Shown: positions 44,005 through 53,292, counted from the stretch's first letter. The stretch: 64,000 nt of DNA from Streptomyces spectabilis (GCF_008704795.1 NZ_CP023690.1:9743161-9807160); one strand, 5' to 3'. Notes: generated from the letters alone by a model not told the origin. Numbers and translations are program-made.

Positions 44005-46775
44005 GTACCCCGACGTCGACTCCTGAGACCGCGACTCTTGAGACGGCGATGCCTGGGACGGCGATGCCTGAGACAACGACGTCTGAGACCGCGATGCCTG
44101 AGACAACCACGCCTGAGACAACCACGCCTGAGACAACGACCATGGAAGCACCCCTCGAAGTGACCCCTGCAACGACCGAAGACGTGCACTACTGGCAGGG
44201 CGAGTTCCTCGACGACGCCGAGACCGCCGCCCGTCTGGCGGACCTTCCGGCCCTGGTCGAGAAGGCCCTGGCCGAACCCCTTCCCACCGAGACCGTCCTG
44301 AGCGCGTGCGCGGCGCTCAGCGCCGCGCTGAGCGATCCCGCGAGCGCGGTACGGGAGCGGTGCACCCCTCACTTCGCCGACCCGGCGGAGGCCGAGGCGA
44401 CTCTCACCGAACTGGCCGCCGCGCTCGCCCGGCCCGCCCTGGAGCGCAAGCTGCGGCGTGAGCTCGGCGGCACCGCGCCCGAGCGCCTGACCCGTCCCGA
44501 CGCCCGCGAAACCGTCTTCGAGGCCTGGGCCCCGGTCGGCCTGCTGGTGCACATCGCCCCCGGCAACGCCGCGGCCGTCGCGCCGCTGAGCGTCGTCGAA
44601 GGCCTGCTCACGGGCAACGTCAACGTACTCAAGACCAGCAGCGGCGACACCCTGCTCGCCCAGCACCTGCTCGCCGAACTGGCCGCTGCCGACCCCACCG
44701 GCGCACTCGCCCGCCACATCGTGGCGCTGCGCTTCTCCTCAAGCCGTCAGGACTGGCTGGGCCTGATGTGCTCGCCCGCCGATGCCATCGCCGTGTGGGG
44801 AGGCGAGGAAGCGGTGGCAGCCATCGCCGAACTCGCCCCGCCCGGCTGCCGGTTGGTCGAGTGGGGTCACAAGATCTCCCTCGCCTACCTGACGCGTGAC
44901 GTCTGGCAGGACCCGGCGACGCTGGAAGCCCTCGCCGCGGACGTCTGCCGTCTCGACCAGCAGGCGTGCTCCAGCCCTCAGGTGGTCTACCTCGACACCG
45001 AGGACGCCGAGGACGTCTTCGCCTTCGCCGAGGCCTTCGCTCCCGCCCTGGCCAAGGCCTCCGCTGCCGCCGTCCCGGGCTCGTACCCAGATGCCGCGGA
45101 AGAGGCCGAGATCACCACCACCGAACTGCTCGCCCGCCTCGAACAGCACCTGGGCCTGACCAAGGTTGTCGCAGCCGACGACGGGACCTGGCGGGTCCTC
45201 GCCGACACCCGCCCCGCGCTCACCGCGTCCCCACTGCACCGCAGCATCTGGGTCAAGCCGCTGCCCGCCCGCGACATCACCGCCACGCTGCGCCCCATGC
45301 GCCGCTACCTCCAGACCGCCGCCGTCGGCGGCAGCCGCACCGACATCGCCCGGCTCTCCCGCACCCTCATCACCGCGGGCGCGCTGCGCGTCACCCCCGT
45401 CGGCGGCATGCTGGACAGCTACGACGGCGAACCGCACGACGGGGTCTACGCGCTCCCGCGCTACAGCCGCCGCGTCAGCGTCCAGACCACCGGGAACTTC
45501 AAGACCACCGCCTGCCTGGACGACCTGGTCGCGCCCTTGCCCACCCCCGCCCCGCCGACCGGCGACCTCCTCGACAAGGCAGGCGTACAACGGCAGTTGG
45601 CGACACTGGCGCCCGAGCACGCCCAGCTGTACTTCCGCAGCGGCGGCACCACCGGCACCCCGGCCCTGTCCCTGTTCACCCACCACGATTACGACACCCA
45701 GATGCGGGCCGCCGCGCGCGGCCTGCTCGCCGCCGGGTTCGACCCCGCGCGTGACCGCGCCGCCAACCTCTTCTTCTGCGGCGGCATGTACGGCGGGTTC
45801 ATCAGCTTCTTCTCCATCCTGGAGCGCCTGAACGCCACCCAGATCCCGATGGCGGCGAGCACCGACCACGCGACGGTCGTCGAGGCCCTGGTCACCCACC
45901 GCGTCGACACCCTCTTCGGCATGCCGTCCTACCTCTGGCAGTTGTTCCACTCCCAGGGCGAGGTGCTGCGCTCGTACGGCGGAATCCGCAAGGTGTTCTA
46001 CGGCGGCGAACACTTCACCGCCGAGCAGCGCCGCACCCTCACCGACACCTTCGGCGTCGAGGTCATCCGCTCCGCCTCCTACGGCAGCACGGACCTGGGC
46101 CCGCTGGGTTACCAGTGCGCCCACGCCGAGGGCACGGTGCACCACATCCTGACCGAGCTGCACACCCTGGAGATCCTGGACCCGGAGGAGGACCGCCCGG
46201 CGGCCGCAGGACAGCCGGGTCGGCTGGTTTTCACCAGCCGCCACCGCTCCGGCCAGCGCCTGGAGCGCTATCAGATCGGCGACTTGGGCCGCGCCGTGAC
46301 AGGCGTCTGCCCGTGCGGCAGCCATGCTCCGCGCATCGAACTCCTGGGCCGCCACGGCGATGTGTTCCGTATTGGTTCGTATTTCTTCAACTACCGCCGT
46401 TTCGTGGAGGTGGCTCAGGAGCGTCTGGGTTACTGCGGCGAGTTGCAGTTGATGCTGACGGCCGGGGCTGCCGGTGAGTGTTTGACGGTGCGTTTGGACG
46501 GGCGGTATGCCGCTGATCCTGGTCGGGCGCGGGCTGTGTTCCTGGCGGCCATTCCCGATCTCGCCGCGGCCGTCACGGAGGAGGGTTTGTTGGCCTGTTC
46601 GGTGGAGCTTGTCGACGGCCAGGGTTTTGAGCGCACTGGGGGGAGTGGGAAGTTGCGTGGGGTGGTTGATGTGAGGGGGTGTCGATGTAGTGGGGGCGGG
46701 CTGGGGCGGGTGGCTGCCCTGGCCCGTACTGGCCTGCCCTGGCCCGCTGTGTGGTGGTGGTCTGGTGTGGGTTAG
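44001..46775 (+). CDS. luxC-like: LuxC acyl reductase fused to a PaaK/LuxE-like domain
   Basis: This 924-residue fusion starts with a Thr/Pro/Glu tail of short repeats (PETTTPETTTPETTT). Residues about 60-525 are LuxC: WAPVGLLVHIAPGNAAAVAP for the NADPH-binding start and Cys323 in LDQQACSSPQVVYL as the acyl acceptor. Residues about 540-890 are a second adenylating domain with LYFRSGGTTGTPALSLFTHH, YQIGDLGRAVTG and LLGRHGDVFRIGSYFFNYRR. It should reduce an acyl thioester to an aldehyde. The last 35 residues after GGSGKLRGVVD have no family counterpart, and from about 46.35 kb the codon usage shifts to G/T-ending codons. Its stop overlaps the convergent AfsA-like gene's stop. Confidence 0.88.
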   Translation: MSTPTSTPETATLETAMPGTAMPETTTSETAMPETTTPETTTPETTTMEAPLEVTPATTEDVHYWQGEFLDDAETAARLADLPALVEKALAEPLPTETVLSACAALSAALSDPASAVRERCTPHFADPAEAEATLTELAAALARPALERKLRRELGGTAPERLTRPDARETVFEAWAPVGLLVHIAPGNAAAVAPLSVVEGLLTGNVNVLKTSSGDTLLAQHLLAELAAADPTGALARHIVALRFSSSRQDWLGLMCSPADAIAVWGGEEAVAAIAELAPPGCRLVEWGHKISLAYLTRDVWQDPATLEALAADVCRLDQQACSSPQVVYLDTEDAEDVFAFAEAFAPALAKASAAAVPGSYPDAAEEAEITTTELLARLEQHLGLTKVVAADDGTWRVLADTRPALTASPLHRSIWVKPLPARDITATLRPMRRYLQTAAVGGSRTDIARLSRTLITAGALRVTPVGGMLDSYDGEPHDGVYALPRYSRRVSVQTTGNFKTTACLDDLVAPLPTPAPPTGDLLDKAGVQRQLATLAPEHAQLYFRSGGTTGTPALSLFTHHDYDTQMRAAARGLLAAGFDPARDRAANLFFCGGMYGGFISFFSILERLNATQIPMAASTDHATVVEALVTHRVDTLFGMPSYLWQLFHSQGEVLRSYGGIRKVFYGGEHFTAEQRRTLTDTFGVEVIRSASYGSTDLGPLGYQCAHAEGTVHHILTELHTLEILDPEEDRPAAAGQPGRLVFTSRHRSGQRLERYQIGDLGRAVTGVCPCGSHAPRIELLGRHGDVFRIGSYFFNYRRFVEVAQERLGYCGELQLMLTAGAAGECLTVRLDGRYAADPGRARAVFLAAIPDLAAAVTEEGLLACSVELVDGQGFERTGGSGKLRGVVDVRGCRCSGGGLGRVAALARTGLPWPAVWWWSGVG

Positions 46776-47910
46776 GGGTGGGGTGTGGTGGTGATGGTGC
46801 TGGTGAAGGCGGTGTGGTTGTTCTGGGTGGCGGTGATGTGGGTGGTGGTGGGGGTGTCTGGGCTGGTGGTGGCGTTGGTGTGTGTGTTGGTGGGGGTGGT
46901 TTGGGTGGTGGTGGTGATGTGGGTGGGGGTGGTGTATTCGAGGAATTGGAGGAAGGTGGCGTGGATGTGGGTGGGGTAGGGGGTGGTCCGGGTGGGGTGG
47001 CGGGTGTGGCGGTGCGGGGGTGGGGGTGGGTGCGGGTGGTGTGGGTGCGGGTGAGGGTGGCGGTTCGGGTGTGGGTGGTGCGGGTGAGTGTGTCTGTTCC
47101 CATGCCCGCGCCCATGCCGGTGTCCGTGTCCGTACTCGTGCGGGTGCCGGTGCCGGTGCGGGTGTCTGTGGTGTGGGTGGTGGTGTGGTGGGTGGCGTGG
47201 GTGGCTTGGCGGGCGGCTTCGAGGAGGAGCATGCCGGGGGTGTGGTCGACGGGGTGGTCGAAGAGGGTGGGGTGGGTGGTGTCGTTGCGCAGGAGCCAGT
47301 GGTGGGGGTGGGGGGTGGGGGCGAGGACGACGTCGTGGGGGTGGTGGCGGTTTACGTGGGTGGGGTGGGTGGGGGGTGGTGGGGTGGTGGGGGTGTTGGG
47401 GTGGGTGCCGCGGATGCGTTGGTAGATGGTGGGGGAGTGGGCGGAGAAGCGGGTTTGTGCGGTGCCGAGGTGGGTGCCGTTTCTGAGGGCGATGGCGTGG
47501 AGGGTGAGGGCGGTGAGGTGGCCGCCTGGGCGTCGGCGGATGTCGGAGCAGGTGATGTGGAGGGTGAGGTGGGCGGGGTGGTGGGGGGTGTGGTGCATGG
47601 CGTGGGGGTTGATGTCGGCGGTGAGGTATTGCCAGATGAGGTGGTGGCCGTGGGGGAGGTGGTAGGCGTGGTGGGCGAGGAGGGGGAAGCACTGGCGGAT
47701 GGTTTCGATGAAGATCAGTGGGTCGTTGAGGTGGGGGGTGGGGGTGTAGAAGGGGTGGTGTGTCGGCCACCTGGCGGTGACGGTGAAGGTGTCGGTGCGC
47801 AGGGTGTCGAGGCCGGTGAGGAGGACTTCGGCGGGGTTGTGTTTGTGCACGTGGTGGGGTGCGAGGGTGTTCCGGGCGGGTGTGCGGGTGAGGTGCTGGG
47901 TGACAGGCAT
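46772..47910 (-). pseudogene. afsA-like: AfsA-like gamma-butyrolactone biosynthesis gene with one frameshift
   Basis: The ATG at 47910 opens a protein with both AfsA hotdog repeats: HVHKHNPAEVLLTG, then ARWPTHHPFYTPTPHLNDPL and ETIRQCFPLLAHHAYHLPHG; and later NRHHPHDVVLAPTPHP, then DHPVDHTPGMLLLEAARQAT. The family C-terminus (THIHATFLQFLEYTTPTHIT to FTSTITTTPHP) lies in the next frame. Adding one C somewhere in about 46980-47050 would restore a single protein. AfsA enzymes join a beta-ketoacyl group to dihydroxyacetone phosphate to make A-factor-type signals. Codons are almost all NNC, giving a His/Thr/Pro-rich protein. The frameshift may be a sequencing error in C-runs. Confidence 0.8.
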
Positions 47911-47987
47911 GGTGAGCCCCCGTTGAGTGGTTGCGAGTGACCGCTTGCACTTGTGCTCGGTTGGCGCTGTCTCGCCGTCCAGCAACA

Positions 47988-48005
47988 TAACGAGTGTTCT
48001 TTTTG
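47988..48005. promoter_or_regulatory. ARE-like element upstream of the afsA-like gene
   Basis: TAACGAGTGTTCTTTTTG matches the elements upstream of the receptor gene (53293) and of the IS701-like gene (58722), sharing 14 of 18 positions with the receptor element. It lies 78 bp upstream of the afsA-like start. In GBL systems the ArpA-like receptor represses the synthase gene through such autoregulatory elements. Confidence 0.65.
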
Positions 48006-48585
48006 TTGTCGAGGGGTGTCCGGATCCTGTCCCTGGCACCGGGTGCCGGGGCGGCGGGCCGTGGTGGGGGTACGGGGGGAAGCCGGGCTCGTCGGGCGGG
48101 TGCACGCGGGGGCGGGGCGGGGGCGGGCGGGGGTGGTGCGGGGGCGGGCGGGGTGGTGGAGTTGACCGGAACTGTTCGGCGGGGGGCGGGAGTTGGGGCC
48201 GCGGGGCGGGGTCGCGGGGGCTGCGGGTGGCTGAAAGTGGAAGGTAGTCATCCGTCGCGGCGCGGGTGGCCGTTTCCCGCCCCCCGGGGGCTCCGCCCCC
48301 GCGCGGGCTGCGGTGCCCCCGGCCCCCGGGCTGTCTCCGCCGCCCCCCGGGGGGGGCGCCCCCCGGGGGGCGGTGTCCCCGGCCCTCGGGCTGTCTGGCC
48401 CCCGGGTCCGTCTGTGTCTTCAGGTTTGACGCCGCGTCGGCGCCCGTCCCCGGCGCCTCCCTGTCCCCGGGCGTCTCCGCTCCCCCTCCCTTCCCCGGGG
48501 GGCGGCCGTCCCCCCTCGGCTGCCCCTGCGCTCGGGGCTGACGATGCCCGGCGCTTCAGTGCCGGGCACCCTCCCGCCTTCCCGC

Positions 48586-48687
48586 CTTCCCGGCCTCCGG
48601 GGCTTCCCGGCCTCCGGGGCTTCCCGGCCTCCGGGGCTTCCCGGCCTCCGGGGCTTCCCGGCCTCCGGGGCTTCCCGGCCTCCGGGG
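48586..48687. repeat. 17-bp tandem repeat, six copies
   Basis: Six perfect head-to-tail copies of CTTCCCGGCCTCCGGGG start at 48586, 48603, 48620, 48637, 48654 and 48671. Because 17 is not a multiple of 3, any frame through it repeats every 51 bp (LRGFPASGASRPPGLPG), so it is not selected as coding sequence. Confidence 0.9.
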
Positions 48688-49506
48688 CCTCCTGGGCGTC
48701 GTCGGCCCTTCGGGCGTCTGTGTTCTCCGGGTTGACGGTGTGTTAGTGCTTGGTGCCCGGCGTCTCCCCCGGGGGGGGCTTCGGCCCGGCTGTTTCCTCT
48801 TCGGGGGTCTTCGCCTCCGGGCTGGCGGTGCCTCTGGCTCTGCGGCCGTTTCTGTCTTCAGGGCTGACGGTGTCCGGTGCCCGGCGTCTTCCCATCCCGG
48901 GCCGGCTCCGCCCTCCGGGCCGGCTCCGCCCCCTCCGGGGGGTCTCCGGCTCTCTGGCCGTCTCCGCTTCCCGGCTGTCTCCGGTTCTCCGGGCTGGCGG
49001 TGCCCAGTGCTTCGGTGGCCGGTGTCTCGGGGGCTGTCTCTGTCTTCCGGGCGGGCTGATGGTGCCCGGCCTCTCTCCGGCCTCTCTCCGGCATCTCTCC
49101 GGCGTCTTCGGCTCTCAGGGCTGATGCTGCGTTGGTGCCCGGTGTCTCCTTGTCCCCGGCTGTGTTCGCTTCCTGCTGCCTGTGTTCTTCCGGGTTGGCG
49201 GTGCCCGGGTCTTGGGTGGTCGGTGGTTCTCTGGTCTCTGGGTGTCTGCGGAGCCGCCCCGTGTTCTCCGGGGCGCCGCCCTGTCGTTCGGGTCTGTGCC
49301 GTTCGGGCTGATGTGGTCTGGTGTCCCTGGCCGTTCTTGTTCCCCGGGTCTTGGGGCGGGTGCAGTGTTTGGTGCCCGGTATCTCCTCGCTGCCTGGGGG
49401 TCTTTGCCTCGGCCGTTCGCCTCGGGGAGGTGTGTCTGCGTCTCTGGGCTGGCTGCCGGTGTTCCCGGCTCTCAGGCCGTTTCTGTCTTGAGGGCTGACG
49501 CTGTGC

Positions 49507-49562
49507 CGGCTCCCGGCTCCCGGCTTCCGGCTTCCGGCTTCCGGCTTCTGGCTTCTGGCTTC
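49507..49562. repeat. 7-bp tandem repeat, eight copies
   Basis: Eight head-to-tail heptamers with consensus YGGCTYC (CGGCTCC twice, CGGCTTC four times, TGGCTTC twice) form a clean microsatellite in the low-complexity spacer. The ordered substitution from one end to the other suggests growth by slippage. Confidence 0.85.
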
Positions 49563-49761
49563 TGGTGTCTTCCCGTCGGCGGGCCGGCTCGGCTCCTGGC
49601 CGGTCCGGGTCTGTGGGTGTCTGTGGTTGCTCCGGGTGGTTTCGTTCTGCGGGGTGGTGTGGGTGTGGGGTGGGTGGGGTGGTCTGGTTTCTGGTGTGGG
49701 TGGTGGGTCGGGTCTGGTGCTTGGGTCGGGGGCGGTGTGCGGGAGGGGTTGGTGGGGGTGT

Positions 49762-50250
49762 TCAGGTGGTGTGGTGTGGGGTGAGGGGGGTGATGCCGAG
49801 GTCTTTGCGCATGAGTGTGCGCATGTGGGCGGCTGCTGTGGCGCGTGTTTGCCAGTGTGTGTGGTCTTCGGGGCTGCTGACGGGGGTGCCGTTGATGTAG
49901 CTGTCGCGGATGTTTCGCAGGCAGTGGAAGACGGTGTCGGCGGCGTGGATGACGGGTTCGGGTGCGGTGAGCCAGAGGCGTTCGGATGCGGTGGCGATGT
50001 CGGAGGTGCGGAAGGCTTCGTTGAGGGCGTGTGCCCGGTGGCCGGGGGAGGGGTGTTCTTGTGCGGCCAGGGCGCGCAGGGTTTCGCCGAGGACTTTGAC
50101 GGTGGTGGTGTACTGCGTGTAGGTGTCGAGCCGTAGCCGGAGGGCGTCTTTGGCGTCTTCGTGTTTCCAGCGGCTGCGCTCGGCGAGGAGGGTGGCGATG
50201 ATGCCGATCGCGGCTCCGGTCAGGGTGGAGAGCAGGGGCAGCCAGTCCAT
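49762..50250 (-). CDS. Membrane-anchored hypothetical protein
   Basis: A 162-residue protein with an N-terminal hydrophobic helix (MDWLPLLSTLTGAAIGIIAT) followed by a long helical, probably coiled-coil, cytoplasmic part (RSRWKHEDAKDALRLRLDTY and RALAAQEHPSPGHR). The pattern resembles many small actinobacterial signal-anchor proteins of unknown role. Codons are C-ending like the afsA-like gene on the same strand. It is one of only two convincing genes in a 6-kb repeat-rich stretch. Confidence 0.8.
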   Translation of the reverse strand: MDWLPLLSTLTGAAIGIIATLLAERSRWKHEDAKDALRLRLDTYTQYTTTVKVLGETLRALAAQEHPSPGHRAHALNEAFRTSDIATASERLWLTAPEPVIHAADTVFHCLRNIRDSYINGTPVSSPEDHTHWQTRATAAAHMRTLMRKDLGITPLTPHHTT

Positions 50251-51006
50251 GCGGGTCAGCTTGCGCGCTGTTGTGGCGGGTGCGCCAGAGGGGCTTCGGG
50301 GCGGGAGGGGTGCGGGCGGGCCAACGTTCTTGTCGGTGCGGGCGGCCGGCTGGGGGTGAAGGGCGCGGCCCCGGCCCTGTCCAGGGGGCCGGGCCGGGGT
50401 GGTGCGGAGGGCCGTGGTGCCGGGGCGGGCTGCCGTGGCCCCGGTCTCGTTGCCCGGCCGTGCTGCCCCAGCGGTCTCGTGGCCCGGTGGTGCTGCCGGT
50501 GCCTGCGCCGGTGGTCGGGCTGTCGGCCTGGCCGTGTCTGGTGGTTGGTGTGCCGCGCGTGCTGCGGGTGGTGTGGCGTCCGGGCGGCTTCGTTGGGGCC
50601 GGCTGGCTGCCGGTCCGGGTGTGTTGCCGGCGGATGCGTGGCGGGCGGGCGGGTGGGTGGCGGGTGCGGAGACGGGCCGTTGCTCCCGGGCCGGGCGCCG
50701 GTGCGCGGTGGCCGGTGGCGTGGCTGCCGCGGGGTGAGCGGCGCGGTTGCGTCCGGGTTCCGGGCCGGAGGGCCGTGGCTCTGTGTGCCGGAGGGGTACG
50801 GCACCGGGCGGGGCGTCTGGAGCCGGCTGCGGAGACGGGGCGCCGAGGGTGCCTGGGGCGGGTGTTCACCGTGCTGGTGCGGACGGGGCCTGAACGGGGG
50901 TGTCGCGGTGGACTCCACGCGGGTGCGGGTGCGGGTGCGGGTGCGGGTGGGGTGGAGGTGGGGTCTGGATTGGTGGTGGGGGTGTTGGGTTGGGCAGGAT
51001 GGGGGG
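50251..51006. other. G-rich low-complexity spacer
   Basis: About 755 bp with G- and C-rich runs and no recognisable gene. A hexamer run of GGGTGC, about five copies, lies at 50921-50950 shortly before the GNAT gene. Open frames here are Gly/Arg/Pro-rich by composition. Confidence 0.45.
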
Positions 51007-51540
51007 ATGACTGAGATCCGTACTCCCCGTCTCCTGCTGCGTGGCTGGCAGGACGATGACCTTGTGCCGATGGCGGACATTCATGCGGACCTGCGGGTCA
51101 TGCGCTGGATCGGGGACGGTTCGGTGCGGGACCTGGAGCGTACGGCCGAGGACATCGAGCGGTGGGAGCAGGAGTGGGACGAGGAGGGTTTCGGGCTCTT
51201 CGCCGTCGAGCTGCTGGCCTCGGGTGAGCTGATCGGTTTTGCGGGGCTGTCCGTGCCCGAGGCGCTGGCGCAGGTGCTGCCCGGGGTGGCGGTGGGCTGG
51301 CGGATCGGCTCGCAGTTCTGGGGGCAGGGGTATGCCTCCGAGGCCGCCCATGCCACGCTGGAGTTCGCCCTGCAGGACCGGGGTCTGGACCGTGTGATCA
51401 GTGTCAGCCGGGTGGGGGACAGCGCTTCGGAGAACGTCATCCGCAAGCTCGGGATGGTGCCCGAGCGGGAGATGGCGCACCCGGTGTACGGCTATCCGGT
51501 GCGGGTGCACGGCATCGACCTCACCGAGTTCCAGGCGTGA
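51007..51540 (+). CDS. GNAT acetyltransferase, RimJ/RimL-like
   Basis: The 177-residue protein begins TEIRTPRLLLRGWQDDDLVP, the RimJ/RimL opening strand, and has the acetyl-CoA loop VGWRIGSQFWGQGYASEAAH, then ISVSRVGDSASENVIRKLGM. It transfers acetyl groups to protein N-termini or small amines. GGATGGGGGG precedes the ATG. A textbook intrinsic terminator lies 90 bp downstream, so it is probably a single-gene transcript. Confidence 0.9.
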   Translation: MTEIRTPRLLLRGWQDDDLVPMADIHADLRVMRWIGDGSVRDLERTAEDIERWEQEWDEEGFGLFAVELLASGELIGFAGLSVPEALAQVLPGVAVGWRIGSQFWGQGYASEAAHATLEFALQDRGLDRVISVSRVGDSASENVIRKLGMVPEREMAHPVYGYPVRVHGIDLTEFQA

Positions 51541-51630
51541 GCCGGCCCGGCCGCCGGCCGCCACAAGACCCTGACCCCTGCCCCTGGCTTCTGGCTCCTG
51601 TTCCTGCGTCCCCCGGGGGGCGTCGGCCGC

Positions 51631-51670
51631 GGCACCATCCGCCGCCTGCGGGCGGCGGATGGTGCCTTTT
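51631..51670 (+). terminator. Intrinsic terminator after the GNAT gene
   Basis: A perfect 16-bp stem (GGCACCATCCGCCGCC pairing with GGCGGCGGATGGTGCC) around the loop TGCG is followed directly by TTTT. It is well placed to end the GNAT transcript. Confidence 0.9.
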
Positions 51671-53292
51671 CCCTGACGGGCCGACGGGCTGGCGGGCTGG
51701 CGGGCTGTCGCCGGTCTTCGCTTTCGCGGGACTGCGGCCGCTGCCGGGGTGCGGGGCGCTCCTGTCGGGGCCGGTACCGAGCGGGCGCGCGGGGCGGGGC
51801 GTGCGGTGATTCGGTGCGGCGGAAGTCCTCGGGGCCGTGGCTGTGTGGTTCGGCGGGAGGGGTGTTCTCTTTCCGGTTCCGGTTTTTCCGGGGTGCGGTC
51901 ACCGTCCACCGGGTGCGGCGGTGTGCCGGTGGTCCGCCGCGGGCCGGGCGTGGGTCCGGGTCCGTCGGTGAGCGGGGGCCGGTGGCCAACTGCCGGGCCG
52001 GGGCGTGAGGGGAAACCGGCGGAATGCCCCGGGCTCGCTCGGGTTCCCCATTCGGTTGCTGTCGAACAACGAGGAACGGGCCGCCCGCTCATGCAGGGCG
52101 CGGGCCGTGCCGGGGGCCAGGGGCGCCTGCGGCGGCGCTGCGCGCTGAGCTTCGCTCACCCTGGACAACTCGCCCCGCCCTATCGGGCGGCCGCTCCGCT
52201 GCGGCACTCCACCACGGGCCGGCTGGCTCAGGGCGGGGAACCCAGATGAGCAGGTCTGACCTACCCCTTAGCAGGGGTGGGGATTTCAGGGATTCCCGTC
52301 GTGCCGGGGACGGGCGGCGTTCCGGCAGGCCGGGTCGCCCCCCCGGGGGGGGAGGTTGCTGGAGTCCGGGCGGGTCTGGTTCCGGTTCTGTCCGGCTCGC
52401 GGGGCGGGGCGGGGGCGGGGCGGGGGTGTCGGTGGCCGGGTGTTGCTGTGGCTGCGGCGGTGGGTCGGCGTCCGGGTGCGGTGTCCGTGCCGGTGTCTTC
52501 GGGCGGGTGGCCGGTTTGCGCAGTACGGGGCGGCGGGGCCCGGGTCGGGCCGGGTCCGGCGGCGGGTTCCAGGGGCGCGGGGCCGGATGCCGGTGGCTCG
52601 TGGCGGTGTGCCGGCTGCGGCCGCGGGGCCGGTGGCCCGGCGGAGGCGTACGGCAGCGGCCTGAAGATGCTGCCCGTCCCGGCGCACGGCCCGCTCATAC
52701 TGCCCCCGCATCCGGCCGCTCACCGGGGAAAGCAGCCATCGCACCGGGCTGCTCACCCGGGAGGCCGCCGCCGCGTCCGGTCGCTTGCCCGGGAAGGCTG
52801 CTGGCTGTGTCCCGGCCGCTCCCCGGGGGAGGCGGTGGCCGTGTCCGGTGCTGTGCCCGTCAGCGCATGTGCCTGTCCGGGCAGGCCTGTTGCGGGTTCT
52901 TCGGGGTGCGGGCGGTGGCCTGCTCTGCCCGGACCGGTCCTGGCGGGGCCGGTGGTGCCGCCGCGCGCGGCTGCCTGCGGGGCTTGGGGATGCGCTGGCG
53001 CGGGCCGCGGGCTGTGCTGTGCGGGTCCGGCCGGGCGCGGCCTGTTGTCTGCAACTGTGCGGCCTGGCCGCCTGTTGTGCCGGTGGTCTCGTCGTGCCGG
53101 ACTGCTGTTCCGTGGAGTCGGCCCGCCCGGTGCCGGGGGCGGGGTGTGGGCCGTCCGGGGTGTCTGGGGGGTGTTGATCGTGCCGGGGTGTTGGCGTGAT
53201 CCGGCGGGGCCGGGTGGCGGGCCGGGGGTAGGTGTCCGGGGTGGGTTTGGGTGGGGTTGGCGGCCTGGTGCGGGGCGGGGCGGGGCGTAAAA
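51671..53292. other. Repeat- and hairpin-rich region without recognisable genes
   Basis: About 1.6 kb between the GNAT terminator and the receptor gene. It has several small perfect hairpins (TGAGCTTCGCTCA near 52147; GCCGCTCCGCTGCGGC near 52190-52205) and long skewed G/C tracts. Long open frames on both strands are compositional (Gly/Arg/Pro/Ala) and none has a family resemblance. A decayed gene cannot be excluded. Confidence 0.45.

Larger units (their letters stand above)
48006..49761. other. Low-complexity, repeat-rich region without recognisable genes
   Basis: About 1.75 kb of skewed G/C DNA. It contains Gly/Pro/Arg-coding open frames that are by-products of composition, G and C runs that can pair as hairpins (GGGGGCTCCGCCCCC near 48286-48302; long C/G runs at 48335-48380), a 17-bp tandem array and a heptamer array. 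No protein family, good ribosome binding site or RNA gene was seen. Confidence 0.5.

Noticed and set aside
39097..46775. Bioluminescence operon because of LuxC and LuxE
   Set aside because: No LuxA/LuxB luciferase, LuxD or LuxG genes; the presence of MFS and GNAT genes points to a biosynthetic role.
48250..49800. Several 100-250-residue frames rich in Pro, Gly, Ser, Arg
   Set aside because: They overlap in all frames, include the 17-bp and 7-bp arrays, and have no recognisable domain.
48280..52250. Streptomyces telomere or linear plasmid end
   Set aside because: Hairpins occur, but the characteristic telomere-start palindromes and tpg/tap genes were not seen and coding DNA lies on both sides.
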